Shown: positions 43,576 through 53,128, numbered from the stretch's first letter. The stretch: DNA of 64,000 bases from Gluconobacter wancherniae NBRC 103581 (GCF_007988885.1 NZ_BJUZ01000005.1:1-64000); one strand, 5' to 3'. Program-made: numbers and translations. The notes: a model not told the origin generated them from the letters alone.

Positions 43576-45120
43576 TTAAAGGACAACCGTGAACTGGACG
43601 CCAAAGACTGCTGCGTCATGGAAGGTGGTCGTGGCGCTGGGCCGCTGGATATATTGGAAATCCGGCTGAACGGCCATCGCGCGGGCGACATGTGCGCTGT
43701 AGAACAGCTCATAAACGTCTTCATGGCTCTGCACACCATAAACAGGGCCAAACTGGTTGCTCTGAAAGGGAAGATTCAGGGCTAACGAGGATTCCTGCTG
43801 CAATGCAGCTGTGCGGCTCATATCAAAATGCTGCCACATGGCACCTACCGTATCCAGCGGGCGGCCCCATTGTGCGCCGCTATCGATCATACCAACCCAT
43901 GTGTGATCTCGCATCGCAACGGTCTTGCCGTCGCTATACATGGCGCCTGCCATGGCGATCAGGCCGTTACTCGCGCCTTCGCCGTTGCGCATGAGCATCT
44001 GGTCCATGATCAGCCACGCACTGTTGCGTCCGGCTTCATAACGGGCGGGGAGGCCAGTAGCCTGCCATGAGTTGCCGTTGGCGTCTTCATAGAGGTTTTT
44101 GTAGCGCGAATTATCGTAGGAATAGCCGATCTTGTAGTGTCCGATCAGCTTGTGCTGTCCGAAAGACGGCGTCCATCCAAGCTCGACCGGGGTGGAAAAT
44201 TTTCCAAGCCCGGACTGCGCCCAGGCCCAGCCCGAAATGCCGCCATTATAGGAGTGCGGGCTGACGGCAAAGAGCCCTGCCATGATATAGGTGTCGGAAG
44301 TGGGTACTACCCGGACCACTGCGCCTAGATTGCCTGATGGCCAGTCACGATTGCCTTCAGTGCTCTTGTTGGGGATTGGGTTACCGCACATGGCAACATT
44401 CATGAAGTCGCAGAACAGCGGGGATGCAGCAAAGAAACTGCCCACAGGAATCCAGCCAGCACTGACATCGATGCGGTTATGATAAAATGCGCTCTCGCCA
44501 TACATCGCTACCATGTGCGCCACTACATTTCCGCGCGCGCCATAAATTTCCTGGACTGCCGCGATAGAGTCCCCGAAATTGCGCGAAACGCTCTGGCCAT
44601 GCCCGTTCACAACAATCGCGTGCGTCCAGAAATTTGGGATACCGGCGAGCTTGTCCCAGTCTACATCCATTTCGATGCCAAACTGACCTGTATCCGAGTA
44701 AGCGCGTTCCTTGCCGCCTGTGACATTGCCCGCGAATTCCTCATTTATCGCTGCGAGAAGGTGAATGCCATGCTTCAGCAGCCACGGCTGGGCGCCTGCC
44801 CAGTCTCCCAGGAAATGCTGCGCTCCCATCGGGGCTGAAAAATATGGCCCAGGGTCCGTGACGGGGCTGATTACTGCCGCTCCGCGGAAGGAGTTTCCCA
44901 TAATCGGACTGCTGGTGTTCACGCTTCTGCTGTTTCCGGTGTTCTGCGTTGCAGAAGGGCCGGATGCGGTGGTCGAGCCTTCGGAATTTGCAGACTGGGC
45001 TATTGCCCTGCCGGGGCTCAGGGCCAGCCAGGTCAGGGAAAGCAACCCCAGGAGTACGACACTCAGTCGTTCGGGACGGGCTTTGGTGCGGGTCCGAGCG
45101 CAAATGTTGAGCACAGCCAT
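43576..45120 (-). CDS. OprB-family carbohydrate porin (second copy)
   Basis: 514 aa. A basic N-terminus, a signal peptide (LLSLTWLALSPGRAIAQ) and a Ser/Asn/Thr-rich linker precede the barrel, which begins FLGDWAGAQPWLLKHGIHLL and ends AAVFGVQFTVVL. It is only distantly similar to the OprB at 39574, so it is probably a different sugar channel. The ATG at 45120 has AAAGGAT upstream and gives a standard signal peptide; a farther start at 45219 would add 33 residues. Confidence 0.85.
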   Translation of the reverse strand: MAVLNICARTRTKARPERLSVVLLGLLSLTWLALSPGRAIAQSANSEGSTTASGPSATQNTGNSRSVNTSSPIMGNSFRGAAVISPVTDPGPYFSAPMGAQHFLGDWAGAQPWLLKHGIHLLAAINEEFAGNVTGGKERAYSDTGQFGIEMDVDWDKLAGIPNFWTHAIVVNGHGQSVSRNFGDSIAAVQEIYGARGNVVAHMVAMYGESAFYHNRIDVSAGWIPVGSFFAASPLFCDFMNVAMCGNPIPNKSTEGNRDWPSGNLGAVVRVVPTSDTYIMAGLFAVSPHSYNGGISGWAWAQSGLGKFSTPVELGWTPSFGQHKLIGHYKIGYSYDNSRYKNLYEDANGNSWQATGLPARYEAGRNSAWLIMDQMLMRNGEGASNGLIAMAGAMYSDGKTVAMRDHTWVGMIDSGAQWGRPLDTVGAMWQHFDMSRTAALQQESSLALNLPFQSNQFGPVYGVQSHEDVYELFYSAHVARAMAVQPDFQYIQRPSATTTFHDAAVFGVQFTVVL

Positions 45121-45419
45121 GAGGTGCCGATTATCCTTTTCATCGTGGATTAATAATTGCGAACGCATTCTCTGCTCGAGGAGGGGCAGGAAAAAATCGC
45201 ATATTTCAGGTTTGAACATCTCATGTCGCAGAATGGTGCAGGGGGTGTCAATGCAAAGGGAAAGAATAATCCGGATTCAGAAATGTATCTGCGAGAATTT
45301 CGACTCATAAAATACGACGAAACAGCATGTCACGATGAACTTATTGAACCTTTGTGGGGAATAGTGCGTAATAAGTGAGAATTTTCACTAATCTTATGAA
45401 ATATGGAGATAAATTACCC

Positions 45420-46052
45420 ATGGTCGCCCGCTCAATTTTTGTTCGTACAGCTCTCGGGTTTGCACTATTTACTGCATCATTAACGAGCGTTGTTCCGTTG
45501 GATAATGCGTATGCCCGTGCGCTTCCTGCCCAGACTGCACCCCTGACGCTGAGTGCGGTCAAGGTTGAAGGAAACAAGGCGGTATCCACGGAGGATATTC
45601 TGCGGGCATTTGGCCATCAGCCAGGTGATCATGTGACGCAGGATGATCTCAAGGCTTCCCAGCAGCGTGTGGCGGACCTCTACAGCCAGCGCAACATTGG
45701 CGGCAGTCTGGGTGAGCAGATGAAGATTAAGGGTGCGTCGGTGATGGTGACTCTGCTGATTGGCGAGCAGTCTGCCCATCCTGCGGCGACGGGTCAGCAG
45801 CTCGTGCTTGATCAGGTGGAGTTCAAGGGAAATACCCGTATCCCGACGGAAGCGCTCGCAGCGGTGACACATCTGCGCCCAGGTGGTGCAGTGTCTGACA
45901 AGTCAGTCGTTACGGACGAAAGCGCTATTCAGTCAGCGTATAAAAGCAAGAACCTTGCTGTGCGTATTCAACCGGTGGCGACATATCCAAATCATGATCA
46001 CCACGTGGTCCTGACCTGGCAGATTGACGAAAATCCGTCTCCGGCAAAGTAA
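45420..46052 (+). CDS. Periplasmic protein with two POTRA-like domains and no barrel
   Basis: A 210-aa protein with a signal peptide (LTSVVPLDNAYA). Two repeats follow: LSAVKVEGNKAVSTEDILRAF...DDLKASQQRVADLY and LDQVEFKGNTRIPTEALAAV, each with the FKGNxxI/VxxExL pattern of POTRA domains in BamA, TpsB and FtsQ. The C-terminal barrel of the BamA/TpsB families is absent; the frame stops cleanly after the second repeat. It may assist outer-membrane protein or polysaccharide assembly, or be a truncated paralogue. GGAGA precedes the ATG at 45420; starts at 45375 and 45396 are possible. Confidence 0.6.
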   Translation: MVARSIFVRTALGFALFTASLTSVVPLDNAYARALPAQTAPLTLSAVKVEGNKAVSTEDILRAFGHQPGDHVTQDDLKASQQRVADLYSQRNIGGSLGEQMKIKGASVMVTLLIGEQSAHPAATGQQLVLDQVEFKGNTRIPTEALAAVTHLRPGGAVSDKSVVTDESAIQSAYKSKNLAVRIQPVATYPNHDHHVVLTWQIDENPSPAK

Positions 46053-46067
46053 GACTGGAGCCTGCGC

Positions 46068-46685
46068 TCAGGTCAGTGTTTCGGGGTCTAGGGGCGCAGG
46101 TTTCAGTTCTGACGGCAGATAGAGTGGATGTTCAGGGCGTCCGCTCTTGCTCAGGCGAAGTGCTGTTACCTTAATGCCTGCCTTGCCCAGCATGCGCGCC
46201 ACTTCGGTGCCCCGCGGACGGAGTGTCTTTATCTGTGGGGCTCCATAGGCCAACACGACGAGGTCTGCCTGCCTTGCCATCTCCAAAAGATGTTTGTCAT
46301 TTTCTGGGCCGATTGGATCAGGGACTTCAAGAAGGCGCTTCTGATCCGTGCATCGATAGGCAAAGCTGTTACCGACGAATATCCCACCATATCCCCATGC
46401 CCGGGCATAACGCTGGCATTTTGCAACCGTCCGATCGTCTCCAATCTCGGTAGCGAGTGACGGGTTCATCATGAGCCACATGACCAGCGGAGCGGACGGG
46501 TCCCATGTACGTCTGAGCGTATAACGATAGCAGTCTGCCGGGCCGCCATAGATTGCAGTACTCACCACGTCTTCCGAGAGCCTGAGGGCTTTCGAGTTAC
46601 CAACATGGTGGTTTCCGAAAAGATCAGTGGTTGTGGGCTGGTTGGTATTGCGTGGCCGGGGAGAGAGTCGTGACATATGGGCCAT
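46068..46685 (-). CDS. DUF1643 family protein
   Basis: A 205-aa soluble protein with YRYTLRRTWDP, MWLMMNPSLATEIGDDRTVAKC near residue 70 and GGIFVGNSFAYRCTD, the DUF1643 signature. The biochemical function is unknown. The first ATG lies 62 bp inside the phospholipase gene upstream; no later good start was found, so the overlap is probably real and the two genes are coupled. ATG 46676 is an alternative. Confidence 0.75.
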   Translation of the reverse strand: MAHMSRLSPRPRNTNQPTTTDLFGNHHVGNSKALRLSEDVVSTAIYGGPADCYRYTLRRTWDPSAPLVMWLMMNPSLATEIGDDRTVAKCQRYARAWGYGGIFVGNSFAYRCTDQKRLLEVPDPIGPENDKHLLEMARQADLVVLAYGAPQIKTLRPRGTEVARMLGKAGIKVTALRLSKSGRPEHPLYLPSELKPAPLDPETLT

Positions 46686-47880
46686 TCCAGTCGCGGTCGA
46701 AAATACTGAGCATCGTGCCGGTCAGCTTTGTACCGTGCACGAACAGGGACGCATCAACGGTATTGTTGAAATAGCTCCATTCCCAGTTGCCGGTACCAAT
46801 CATGAAAGCATCATCATCGGCGATGGCGTATTTTGCGTGTTCGACGCGAGCATAAGGAATGAAGCCTTCCTTCGCCATCGGAACTGTAGAAAATTTCACA
46901 GTAATATGGGGCAGAACGGCCAGACTCTTGAGATAGGCCTGCATAGGTTGATGCAGGGCCCAGTCCGCGACGATGATCTTCACATTCACGCCGCGTGCGG
47001 CGGCATCGCGGATGGCAGTGTCGATTTCAGGCCAATATCCGGGTGGCCCGTACTGGCGGATCGCACTCAGCGTCATCACCTGAATGCGCAGATCATGACG
47101 TGCCTGATGGATCAGGTTTTCAAGCGCCGGCTGCTCTGCCGTGTACCATCGTGGCAGCATGGAAGGGGGGCTGAAGGCTGGAAATGCCAGTACCTTCGCA
47201 CCGTCCTGTTCAAAGGAGATCGGGTCTGATTCCGTTGTGGGTGGAACTGCGGGAGGCGCGGCCGTGAGGTACTGCTCTTTTGCGAGCAGTTTGCCGCCAC
47301 CGAGCGCCCAGAGTTCCTCAAATGCGCCCTCCATGCTCTCTGCAAAGCGGGCGTCTGTAATCTCGGCGCCAAGTTCGTGGTTGTGGTCGAGCGCGCGCCA
47401 GTCCCAGTTCTGGCTCCCGATGAAGGTTACGTCACGATCCACGATCATATATTTGGCGTGCAGGATACCGCCGGTGAGGTGATCTGTCGGTAGAATTTCG
47501 ATATGAATGTTCGGGAAGGCCTTGAAGCGGTCCAGAACAGGCTGGGTATCGTGCAGGAAGCTCGGCTCCACCAGAAGCCGGACCTGAACACCCGCTCTGG
47601 AGCGTTCCTCCAGTGCGTCGAGCACGCCGGAGAGTGCCTCGCCTTTTTTCTCTGCGATGTAGAATGCTGCGATATCGACGCTTTTTTTCGCGTTATGTAG
47701 CATTTCCAGCCATACCTCACGCGCACGAGGCATGCCGGGCTCGCCATAGATTGTCCCTGTAGGAACACTTTCGACGATACGGATACCGTCCGCCGCATGG
47801 GCATCAAGGGTGGTGCATAGCCCTGTCGCGGCGAGCAGTCCTGTCAGCAGGAGAGACAGGGGACGTCGTGAAAGGGCCAT
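46624..47880 (-). CDS. Secreted phospholipase D-family protein
   Basis: 418 aa with a signal peptide (LLTGLLAATGLCTTLDAHA). Two HKD catalytic motifs are complete: HAKYMIVDRDVTFIGSQNWD (near residue 141) and HAKYAIADDDAFMIGTGNWE (near 350), so one active site should form in the periplasm or outside. The family includes phospholipases, cardiolipin synthases and nucleases; this short two-HKD form could be any of these. It overlaps the DUF1643 gene by 62 bp. Confidence 0.85.
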   Translation of the reverse strand: MALSRRPLSLLLTGLLAATGLCTTLDAHAADGIRIVESVPTGTIYGEPGMPRAREVWLEMLHNAKKSVDIAAFYIAEKKGEALSGVLDALEERSRAGVQVRLLVEPSFLHDTQPVLDRFKAFPNIHIEILPTDHLTGGILHAKYMIVDRDVTFIGSQNWDWRALDHNHELGAEITDARFAESMEGAFEELWALGGGKLLAKEQYLTAAPPAVPPTTESDPISFEQDGAKVLAFPAFSPPSMLPRWYTAEQPALENLIHQARHDLRIQVMTLSAIRQYGPPGYWPEIDTAIRDAAARGVNVKIIVADWALHQPMQAYLKSLAVLPHITVKFSTVPMAKEGFIPYARVEHAKYAIADDDAFMIGTGNWEWSYFNNTVDASLFVHGTKLTGTMLSIFDRDWNGPYVTTLSPATQYQPAHNH

Positions 47881-47912
47881 GGGAAGAGTCCTGCAGCGGG
47901 GGAGGGTGCTTC

Positions 47913-48464
47913 TTAGTGCGTTTTTGCCTGAAGAGTTTTTACTGCGGCAAGTGTACGGGCCACGTGATCGTCAGGAGACATGGATGCGTAGGTCAGGATG
48001 ACTTTTCCATCGGGAGCAATAACGTAGGAAGTACGGCTCGACATGTGCAGCAGTGGCATTTTCGCTTTGTAAGCTGCCGTAATCTTGCCAGACGGGTCTG
48101 CTGCCACAGGGAACGCGCTGCGGCATTCGCTGACGGAGAATTTGTCCAGCTTGGCAATCGGATCCATCGAAATCCCGATGACGGATGCACCGGCGGCTTT
48201 GAAGTCAGGTATTGCTTCGGCAAAATCGTGGGCTTCGAGTGTGCAGCCTTTTGTGAAAGCGGCTGGATAAAAATACAGGACTACCGGGCCTTTTTTGAGG
48301 GCCTCGGCGAGATTGTAGGTGAATTCCTTACCGCCCAGACTGGCAGGGGCACTAAAATCCGGAGCAGTAGATCCGGTTTCCAGTGCGGCATGCGCTGGAG
48401 TGCAGGCAAGGGCGCCAGTCAGGACAGTTGCGCAGAAAACTGATGCTTGCAGAATACGGCGCAT
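47913..48464 (-). CDS. Periplasmic peroxiredoxin (Bcp-like)
   Basis: 183 aa with a signal peptide (ALACTPAHA). The AhpC/TSA fold carries the peroxidatic cysteine in YPAAFTKGCTLEAHDF (about residue 74), where the Pro, Thr and Cys pattern is kept. A second Cys (SVSECRSAF, about 113) may resolve it. It should reduce peroxides in the periplasm. It lies 32 bp before the phospholipase gene on the same strand. Confidence 0.85.
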   Translation of the reverse strand: MRRILQASVFCATVLTGALACTPAHAALETGSTAPDFSAPASLGGKEFTYNLAEALKKGPVVLYFYPAAFTKGCTLEAHDFAEAIPDFKAAGASVIGISMDPIAKLDKFSVSECRSAFPVAADPSGKITAAYKAKMPLLHMSSRTSYVIAPDGKVILTYASMSPDDHVARTLAAVKTLQAKTH

Positions 48465-48488
48465 GTAATGTTTCCGATCGTATGAATT

Positions 48489-49877
48489 CTAGAATGTAGA
48501 GCCGGGAGGAACCACGACGCACGGCGAAGCGTGCGACAGACGGTGACAGGCTGCAACAGCATTTTCATGCGACAGCCCCGTCAGACGCGCCCGGAACAGG
48601 TGAGCCTTGCCAGCTTTTACGCTTGCGACCTGCGTATGGGCAGATGAAAGTGTCACCCCGCCATTGCTATGCGCACGCGATGCAGCAGCACCCGCCTGAC
48701 CGGCATTGGCAAATGCACCAACCTGAATGGCCCAGGTATGTGGGCCTGACGTATCAGGAGCGGGTTCCTGATGTGTCGTATGTGTTGGCGCTGTGGCGCG
48801 CATGGGGGGAGCAAGACGGTATTGCGGCTTTGCCGTGGGCATGACGGCCATGATGGGCTGCGCGGGGAGGCGATGCCCGATCGGAATTTCATGTGCGGTG
48901 ACACGATCATCAGAGCCGTCAGAGTTGTCGTCGTCCGAAACCTGATCCGGATGATATGCAACTGTCTGGGGTGCCGTCGTTCGAATGCCGCGTGCTGCCC
49001 ATGCCGCACTCACACTCGTAGGGCTTGCAGATGCAGTGGTGGGAATTGCCGTGGCAGCAGCCTCGGGTGCTTCGGCAACCTGCATTGGCGCTGAAGCATC
49101 GTCGGCATTTTCATGCGTGTTCTTCTGGCGCCATGCAGCCCGGATGGAGTTGCTCTCCTGTGTCGTTTCATCGGACATTTGAGGAGTATTCTGAGCCAAC
49201 TGGACGCGTGCATTTGGGTCATGCTGAGATACGAGAAGATCAGCGTTTGATCGGTTATGTGGCCATATTCCGGCAATTTGCGGCCCGATTGCGGCAACAT
49301 ACCGGCGTGTTTCACGTGGCAAAGGGCGTCCACGGCGCAGATAATTGTCAAGGCTTCCAGGGCCATCATTATACGCTGCGAGAAAGCCTGGAGAGCCGTA
49401 GATGTCATACATCTGGCGGAGGTAGGCCGTGCCCGCGAGGATATTGTCATGGGGATCGTACGGATCGTCGCCCAGACTATATTGTACGCGCATGTCATCA
49501 TACGTTGGCGGCATGAGCTGCAGCAGGCCCATGGCCCCCGGTACGGAAGTGGTAAAATTGCCGCTGCTGTCATAGAGCTGGCCACGCGATTCGCGCATCA
49601 TGACTGCCCGGATCCACGGATCCGGTACATCGAAGCGTTCTGAAGCCTCACGAATATATGGCCCCCATGGGTCGTCTGGCGGGCCTGGGGGGGCGTAGTA
49701 AGATTTTGCGTGGGCGCGGTACGTGGCGGCTTCCTGGGATACGGGAAGCTGTGGCCCGGAGGAATTGGGAGTCCCGGCACATGCCGCCAGCAGGCCGATC
49801 AGCCCCAGCGCTGCACCGGAGCGCAGAGCGCTAAGACGGCTTGAAGAGAGCTGAAACGGTGAGATCGATCGTGGCAT
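48489..49877 (-). CDS. Lipoprotein lytic transglycosylase with SPOR domain
   Basis: The 462-aa envelope protein has a lipoprotein signal (LIGLLAACAGTP; the lipidated Cys is about residue 33), an SLT domain (about 75-205) with catalytic Glu in MMRESRGQ and GAMGLLQLMPPTYDDM and AYNDGPGSLDNY, a long Ala/Thr/Pro-rich linker, and a C-terminal SPOR domain (about 385-455, WAIQVGAFANAGQAGAAASRA) that binds denuded peptidoglycan at septa. It cleaves glycan strands, probably at division. The start at 49877 gives a proper signal; 50018 would add 47 residues. Confidence 0.87.
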   Translation of the reverse strand: MPRSISPFQLSSSRLSALRSGAALGLIGLLAACAGTPNSSGPQLPVSQEAATYRAHAKSYYAPPGPPDDPWGPYIREASERFDVPDPWIRAVMMRESRGQLYDSSGNFTTSVPGAMGLLQLMPPTYDDMRVQYSLGDDPYDPHDNILAGTAYLRQMYDIYGSPGFLAAYNDGPGSLDNYLRRGRPLPRETRRYVAAIGPQIAGIWPHNRSNADLLVSQHDPNARVQLAQNTPQMSDETTQESNSIRAAWRQKNTHENADDASAPMQVAEAPEAAATAIPTTASASPTSVSAAWAARGIRTTAPQTVAYHPDQVSDDDNSDGSDDRVTAHEIPIGHRLPAQPIMAVMPTAKPQYRLAPPMRATAPTHTTHQEPAPDTSGPHTWAIQVGAFANAGQAGAAASRAHSNGGVTLSSAHTQVASVKAGKAHLFRARLTGLSHENAVAACHRLSHASPCVVVPPGSTF

Positions 49878-50101
49878 CGGGCCGAGCTTACCTGATGAAA
49901 GGGATGCGTGCTTGCTGAATTGAGGATGTCCTGAACCACAATTGCGGCGAAACTTGGAAAATCCGAGGGTCTGGAACAGCAGGGTATTCGGTCTCCGCAC
50001 CGCAATCTGATAGGGCATGTGCCAAGGTTAGGCGCCCGTTTCCCGAATCACAAGCATTGCCCTGGTTGTGGTCCTGCCCATTGATCGGCTACGCGACAGC
50101 T

Positions 50102-50983
50102 ATGACCGAAACTTCACCGGCATCACCCGGCTCCCACAACGACGTCCTTCAGATGCAGAATGCCGCACTGGTGGCAGGGGTGAAGAAGCGAATGTCCCCG
50201 CTGGGCATGGCGCTGGCGGACCTCGTCGAAACTGCGCGACTCTGGCGCCTAGGTGTTATGCTGGGCGTACTTGATATCCGTCTGCGATATCGTGGATCCG
50301 CATTAGGGCCTTTGTGGATGACGGTGACGTCAGCGCTTATGGTTGCCTCAATGGGCATTATCTACAGCACATTGTTTCACATGAAACTTGGTGCGTATCT
50401 GCCTTTCCTCGCCCTGTCGCTGATGCTCTGGCAGGCGGGGCTGTCGAGCCTTATTTCGGAATCCTGCGAATGCTTTGTGAGCGCAGAGGAATCCATCCGG
50501 TCGGTACGTCAGCCATTCCTGCTTCAGGCGGTGAGAATGCTCACGCGCAATGCCGTGGTTTTTGGCCTCAACCTTATTGTGCCGTTTGTCGTCTTCGTGA
50601 TTTTCGGTCGTTGGCCGGGGTTTGACGCGGTTCTGGCACTCCCTGGCCTTCTCTTATGGATGCTGGACGGGGTTGCGGCCTGCATGCTGCTCGGAAGTCT
50701 GTGTGCCCGTTTTCGGGATGTGCCGCCCATCATAGGCTCGCTCATGCAGATCGTTTTCTACGTTACCCCAATCATCTGGATGCCGCAGCAGATGGGCCCG
50801 AACTCCAGGCTGCTGATCTACAATCCGTTTTATGCCCTGCTGGAGATTGTGCGTGGGCCTCTTCTGGGTACGCCGCCCGCGCTTTCCGTTTGGGGAATGG
50901 CGATCGGCTCAAGTCTGGTATTCGGCCTTATTGCCACCGTTGTTTTCGTGAAGGTGCGCGCGCGCCTCGTGTTCTGGATCTGA
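50102..50983 (+). CDS. ABC-2 type glycan export permease (Wzm-like)
   Basis: A 293-aa inner-membrane protein with six hydrophobic segments; the entry segment VLDIRLRYRGSALGPLWMTV and the last part FYVTPIIWMPQQMGPNSRLLIYNPFYALLEIVRGPLL are typical of O-antigen/capsule permeases. It pairs with the ATPase gene 4 bp downstream. No glycosyltransferases are nearby, so the exported polysaccharide is made by genes elsewhere. Confidence 0.88.
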   Translation: MTETSPASPGSHNDVLQMQNAALVAGVKKRMSPLGMALADLVETARLWRLGVMLGVLDIRLRYRGSALGPLWMTVTSALMVASMGIIYSTLFHMKLGAYLPFLALSLMLWQAGLSSLISESCECFVSAEESIRSVRQPFLLQAVRMLTRNAVVFGLNLIVPFVVFVIFGRWPGFDAVLALPGLLLWMLDGVAACMLLGSLCARFRDVPPIIGSLMQIVFYVTPIIWMPQQMGPNSRLLIYNPFYALLEIVRGPLLGTPPALSVWGMAIGSSLVFGLIATVVFVKVRARLVFWI

Positions 50984-50987
50984 GACG

Positions 50988-51773
50988 ATGGCCCATATCA
51001 GTCTGCAAAACCTTTCGTTGTCTTATCCGGTGCTGCACGGAAGTGCGCGCTCTCTCAAAAAAACCCTGTTCGCGCGGGCCCGCGCCTCGCTGGGGAGCAC
51101 CAAGTCCAAGGTCGGAGGAGCTTTGCAGAACGGCGTTTCCGGGCTTGAGGTTCTGGCACTCAAGGACATTACGTTCGATGTTGAGGGTGGAGAGCGTCTT
51201 GGGCTGGTCGGGCATAACGGTGCGGGTAAAACCACCCTACTGCGTGTGCTTGGTGGTATTTATGAAACGTCTTCAGGCAGTCTGTCGGTTGAAGGTGAAA
51301 CGCATGCGATGATCAATCCTGGTTCCGGCATGAATCAGGAACTGACCGGGCGTGAAAATGTACATCTTTTTGCCCGCAGGCTTCAGCTTGACGTCAAGGA
51401 AACAGAAGCGCTGGAGGCCGACGTCGAGGCTTTTGCGGAACTGGGTCCATTTTTTGATCTTCCACTGAGGCTCTATTCCGCAGGCATGTCTGTTCGGCTG
51501 GGTTTTGCTCTGGCGACCGTTCCCCGTCCGCAGATTTTGCTTATGGATGAATGGTTCATGGCCGGAGACAGCAATTTTCAGGCGAAGGCACGTGTTCGGC
51601 TGGAGAGCATGGTGGAAACGGCTGAGATCCTCGTCTTTACGTCGCATTCGCTGGATATTTTGCGGGAGTGGTGCACGCGGGTCCTGTGGCTCGAAGCGGG
51701 CAAGATTGTCATGGACGGAAAGCCTGACGCTGTTCTTGACGCCTATGAGGCGTTCGTTGCCGAAAGTGGCTGA
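50988..51773 (+). CDS. ABC glycan export ATPase (Wzt-like, short form)
   Basis: 261 aa. All ATPase motifs are intact: Walker A GHNGAGKTT (about residue 76), signature YSAGMSVRLGFAL and Walker B ILLMDEW. It lacks the C-terminal glycan-binding domain of long Wzt proteins, so it is the KpsT/short-Wzt type that recognises lipid-linked glycan by a common tail. It couples to the permease upstream. Confidence 0.88.
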   Translation: MAHISLQNLSLSYPVLHGSARSLKKTLFARARASLGSTKSKVGGALQNGVSGLEVLALKDITFDVEGGERLGLVGHNGAGKTTLLRVLGGIYETSSGSLSVEGETHAMINPGSGMNQELTGRENVHLFARRLQLDVKETEALEADVEAFAELGPFFDLPLRLYSAGMSVRLGFALATVPRPQILLMDEWFMAGDSNFQAKARVRLESMVETAEILVFTSHSLDILREWCTRVLWLEAGKIVMDGKPDAVLDAYEAFVAESG

Positions 51774-51904
51774 TACCTTCTGGTGAGATCTATTCATCTC
51801 ACCAGACTGTGTTCCTTTGTCACGGGCAGTTTATTTGTCCGGTTCAGGCATGTGTGGGCGTTCTGGCCGCATTGAAATGTTCTGAAAAAAGGGAGCGCTT
51901 CTAC

Positions 51905-53065
51905 ATGCGCCCATTGCGGGTTCTGCTTCTTTCCGGTCTGGCCCTGTCTGGCCTGCTGATGGTCAGCTCTGCGGCTGTTGCGCAGACAGTTGTCTCCGCC
52001 AATGACGGCCATACACTTCTTGAGCACGGTGTTCAGGTGCTGCCACGGCCTGTGCTGCATGACAGCCTCAGCACGCTGACGCGAGGTGCTGATGGCCTGT
52101 GGCGCGTAGTGGCAAATGTTGATGTCCCTGCAAGCGTTGTCGGCCCCCCAACCGGCCTGACACTGACGCCAGATGGCCATTATGCGATTGTGAGTTCAGC
52201 TTCTAAAGCGGACCCAGCAGGTGGAAAGATCGTACCCGATGACAGGGTGAGCGTCGTTGATCTCAAAGGTGCCGCACCAAAGGTCGTGCAGACAGTACAG
52301 GCCCGGCCGGGGGCTACGTCCGTTCGGCTAACGCCTGATGGCACTCATCTTATGGTGGCGAACGGCAAGTCCGGGTCCATCAGCTGGTTTAGTTTCCGCG
52401 ATGGCCATCTCTCCAATGAGAAAGTCCTGATGATGCCCGTCGAGGGGGGCTTCGTGGGAGGTGTAGCGATCTCGGCAGATGGCAAAAAGGCGTTTGTCAG
52501 CCTGTGGAAGGGCGATCTGGTCTTCACCATTAATATTGATGGTGATGATCTGCATATTGATCCGTCCCCCATTCTGCTGGCACCCGGTGCCTGGACGATG
52601 CGCCTGACGCCGGATGGAAAATATGCATCCGTCAATGTGCTGGGTCATGGGGAGGGATTGCCGGGGGCTATCGCCATGCTGGATCTGCGGGGGCCAAGCC
52701 TGAAGGTTGTGGATCGTGTAGTTGTGCCAAATGCTCCGGAAGGGACTGATATTTCCCCGGATGGTCGCTATCTGGCCGTGGTATCCCAGAATGGTTCAGC
52801 GCTACCGGAGAGCTCGGCGCGATATCATGCCCGTGGTATCGTGACTGTATTTGCTCTGAATAACGGGCATCTCAAACAGGTTGCGCAGGCACCGGGTACT
52901 CTGTGGCCTCAGGGGCTCGTCTTTTCTCCGGACGGGAAAGAAATCATCACGCAGGGCGCTGTGGACCACAAACTCCGTACGCTGTCGTGGAACGGAAAGG
53001 TGTTGAAGGTTCAGGGAGACACGGACCTTCCAGGTGCAGGTGCCGATCTGGAACGGCAGCGATAA
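51905..53065 (+). CDS. Secreted beta-propeller (YncE-like) protein
   Basis: 386 aa. Signal peptide (LLMVSSAAVAQ, cut near residue 26), then seven or so repeats of the form LTPDGxxxxVxN (for example TLTPDGHYAIVSS, RLTPDGTHLMVANG, SISADGKKAFVSLW, DISPDGRYLAVVSQ), typical of YncE/lactonase-type propellers. The ligand or enzyme activity is not predictable. ATG 51905 is used because it begins the signal peptide. Confidence 0.78.
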   Translation: MRPLRVLLLSGLALSGLLMVSSAAVAQTVVSANDGHTLLEHGVQVLPRPVLHDSLSTLTRGADGLWRVVANVDVPASVVGPPTGLTLTPDGHYAIVSSASKADPAGGKIVPDDRVSVVDLKGAAPKVVQTVQARPGATSVRLTPDGTHLMVANGKSGSISWFSFRDGHLSNEKVLMMPVEGGFVGGVAISADGKKAFVSLWKGDLVFTINIDGDDLHIDPSPILLAPGAWTMRLTPDGKYASVNVLGHGEGLPGAIAMLDLRGPSLKVVDRVVVPNAPEGTDISPDGRYLAVVSQNGSALPESSARYHARGIVTVFALNNGHLKQVAQAPGTLWPQGLVFSPDGKEIITQGAVDHKLRTLSWNGKVLKVQGDTDLPGAGADLERQR

Positions 53066-53128
53066 GGTTGGCGCTCATGCTGGGGCGGTCTAGGATCGGG
53101 CCGTTCCATCCCATGAAGGAGTCACACG

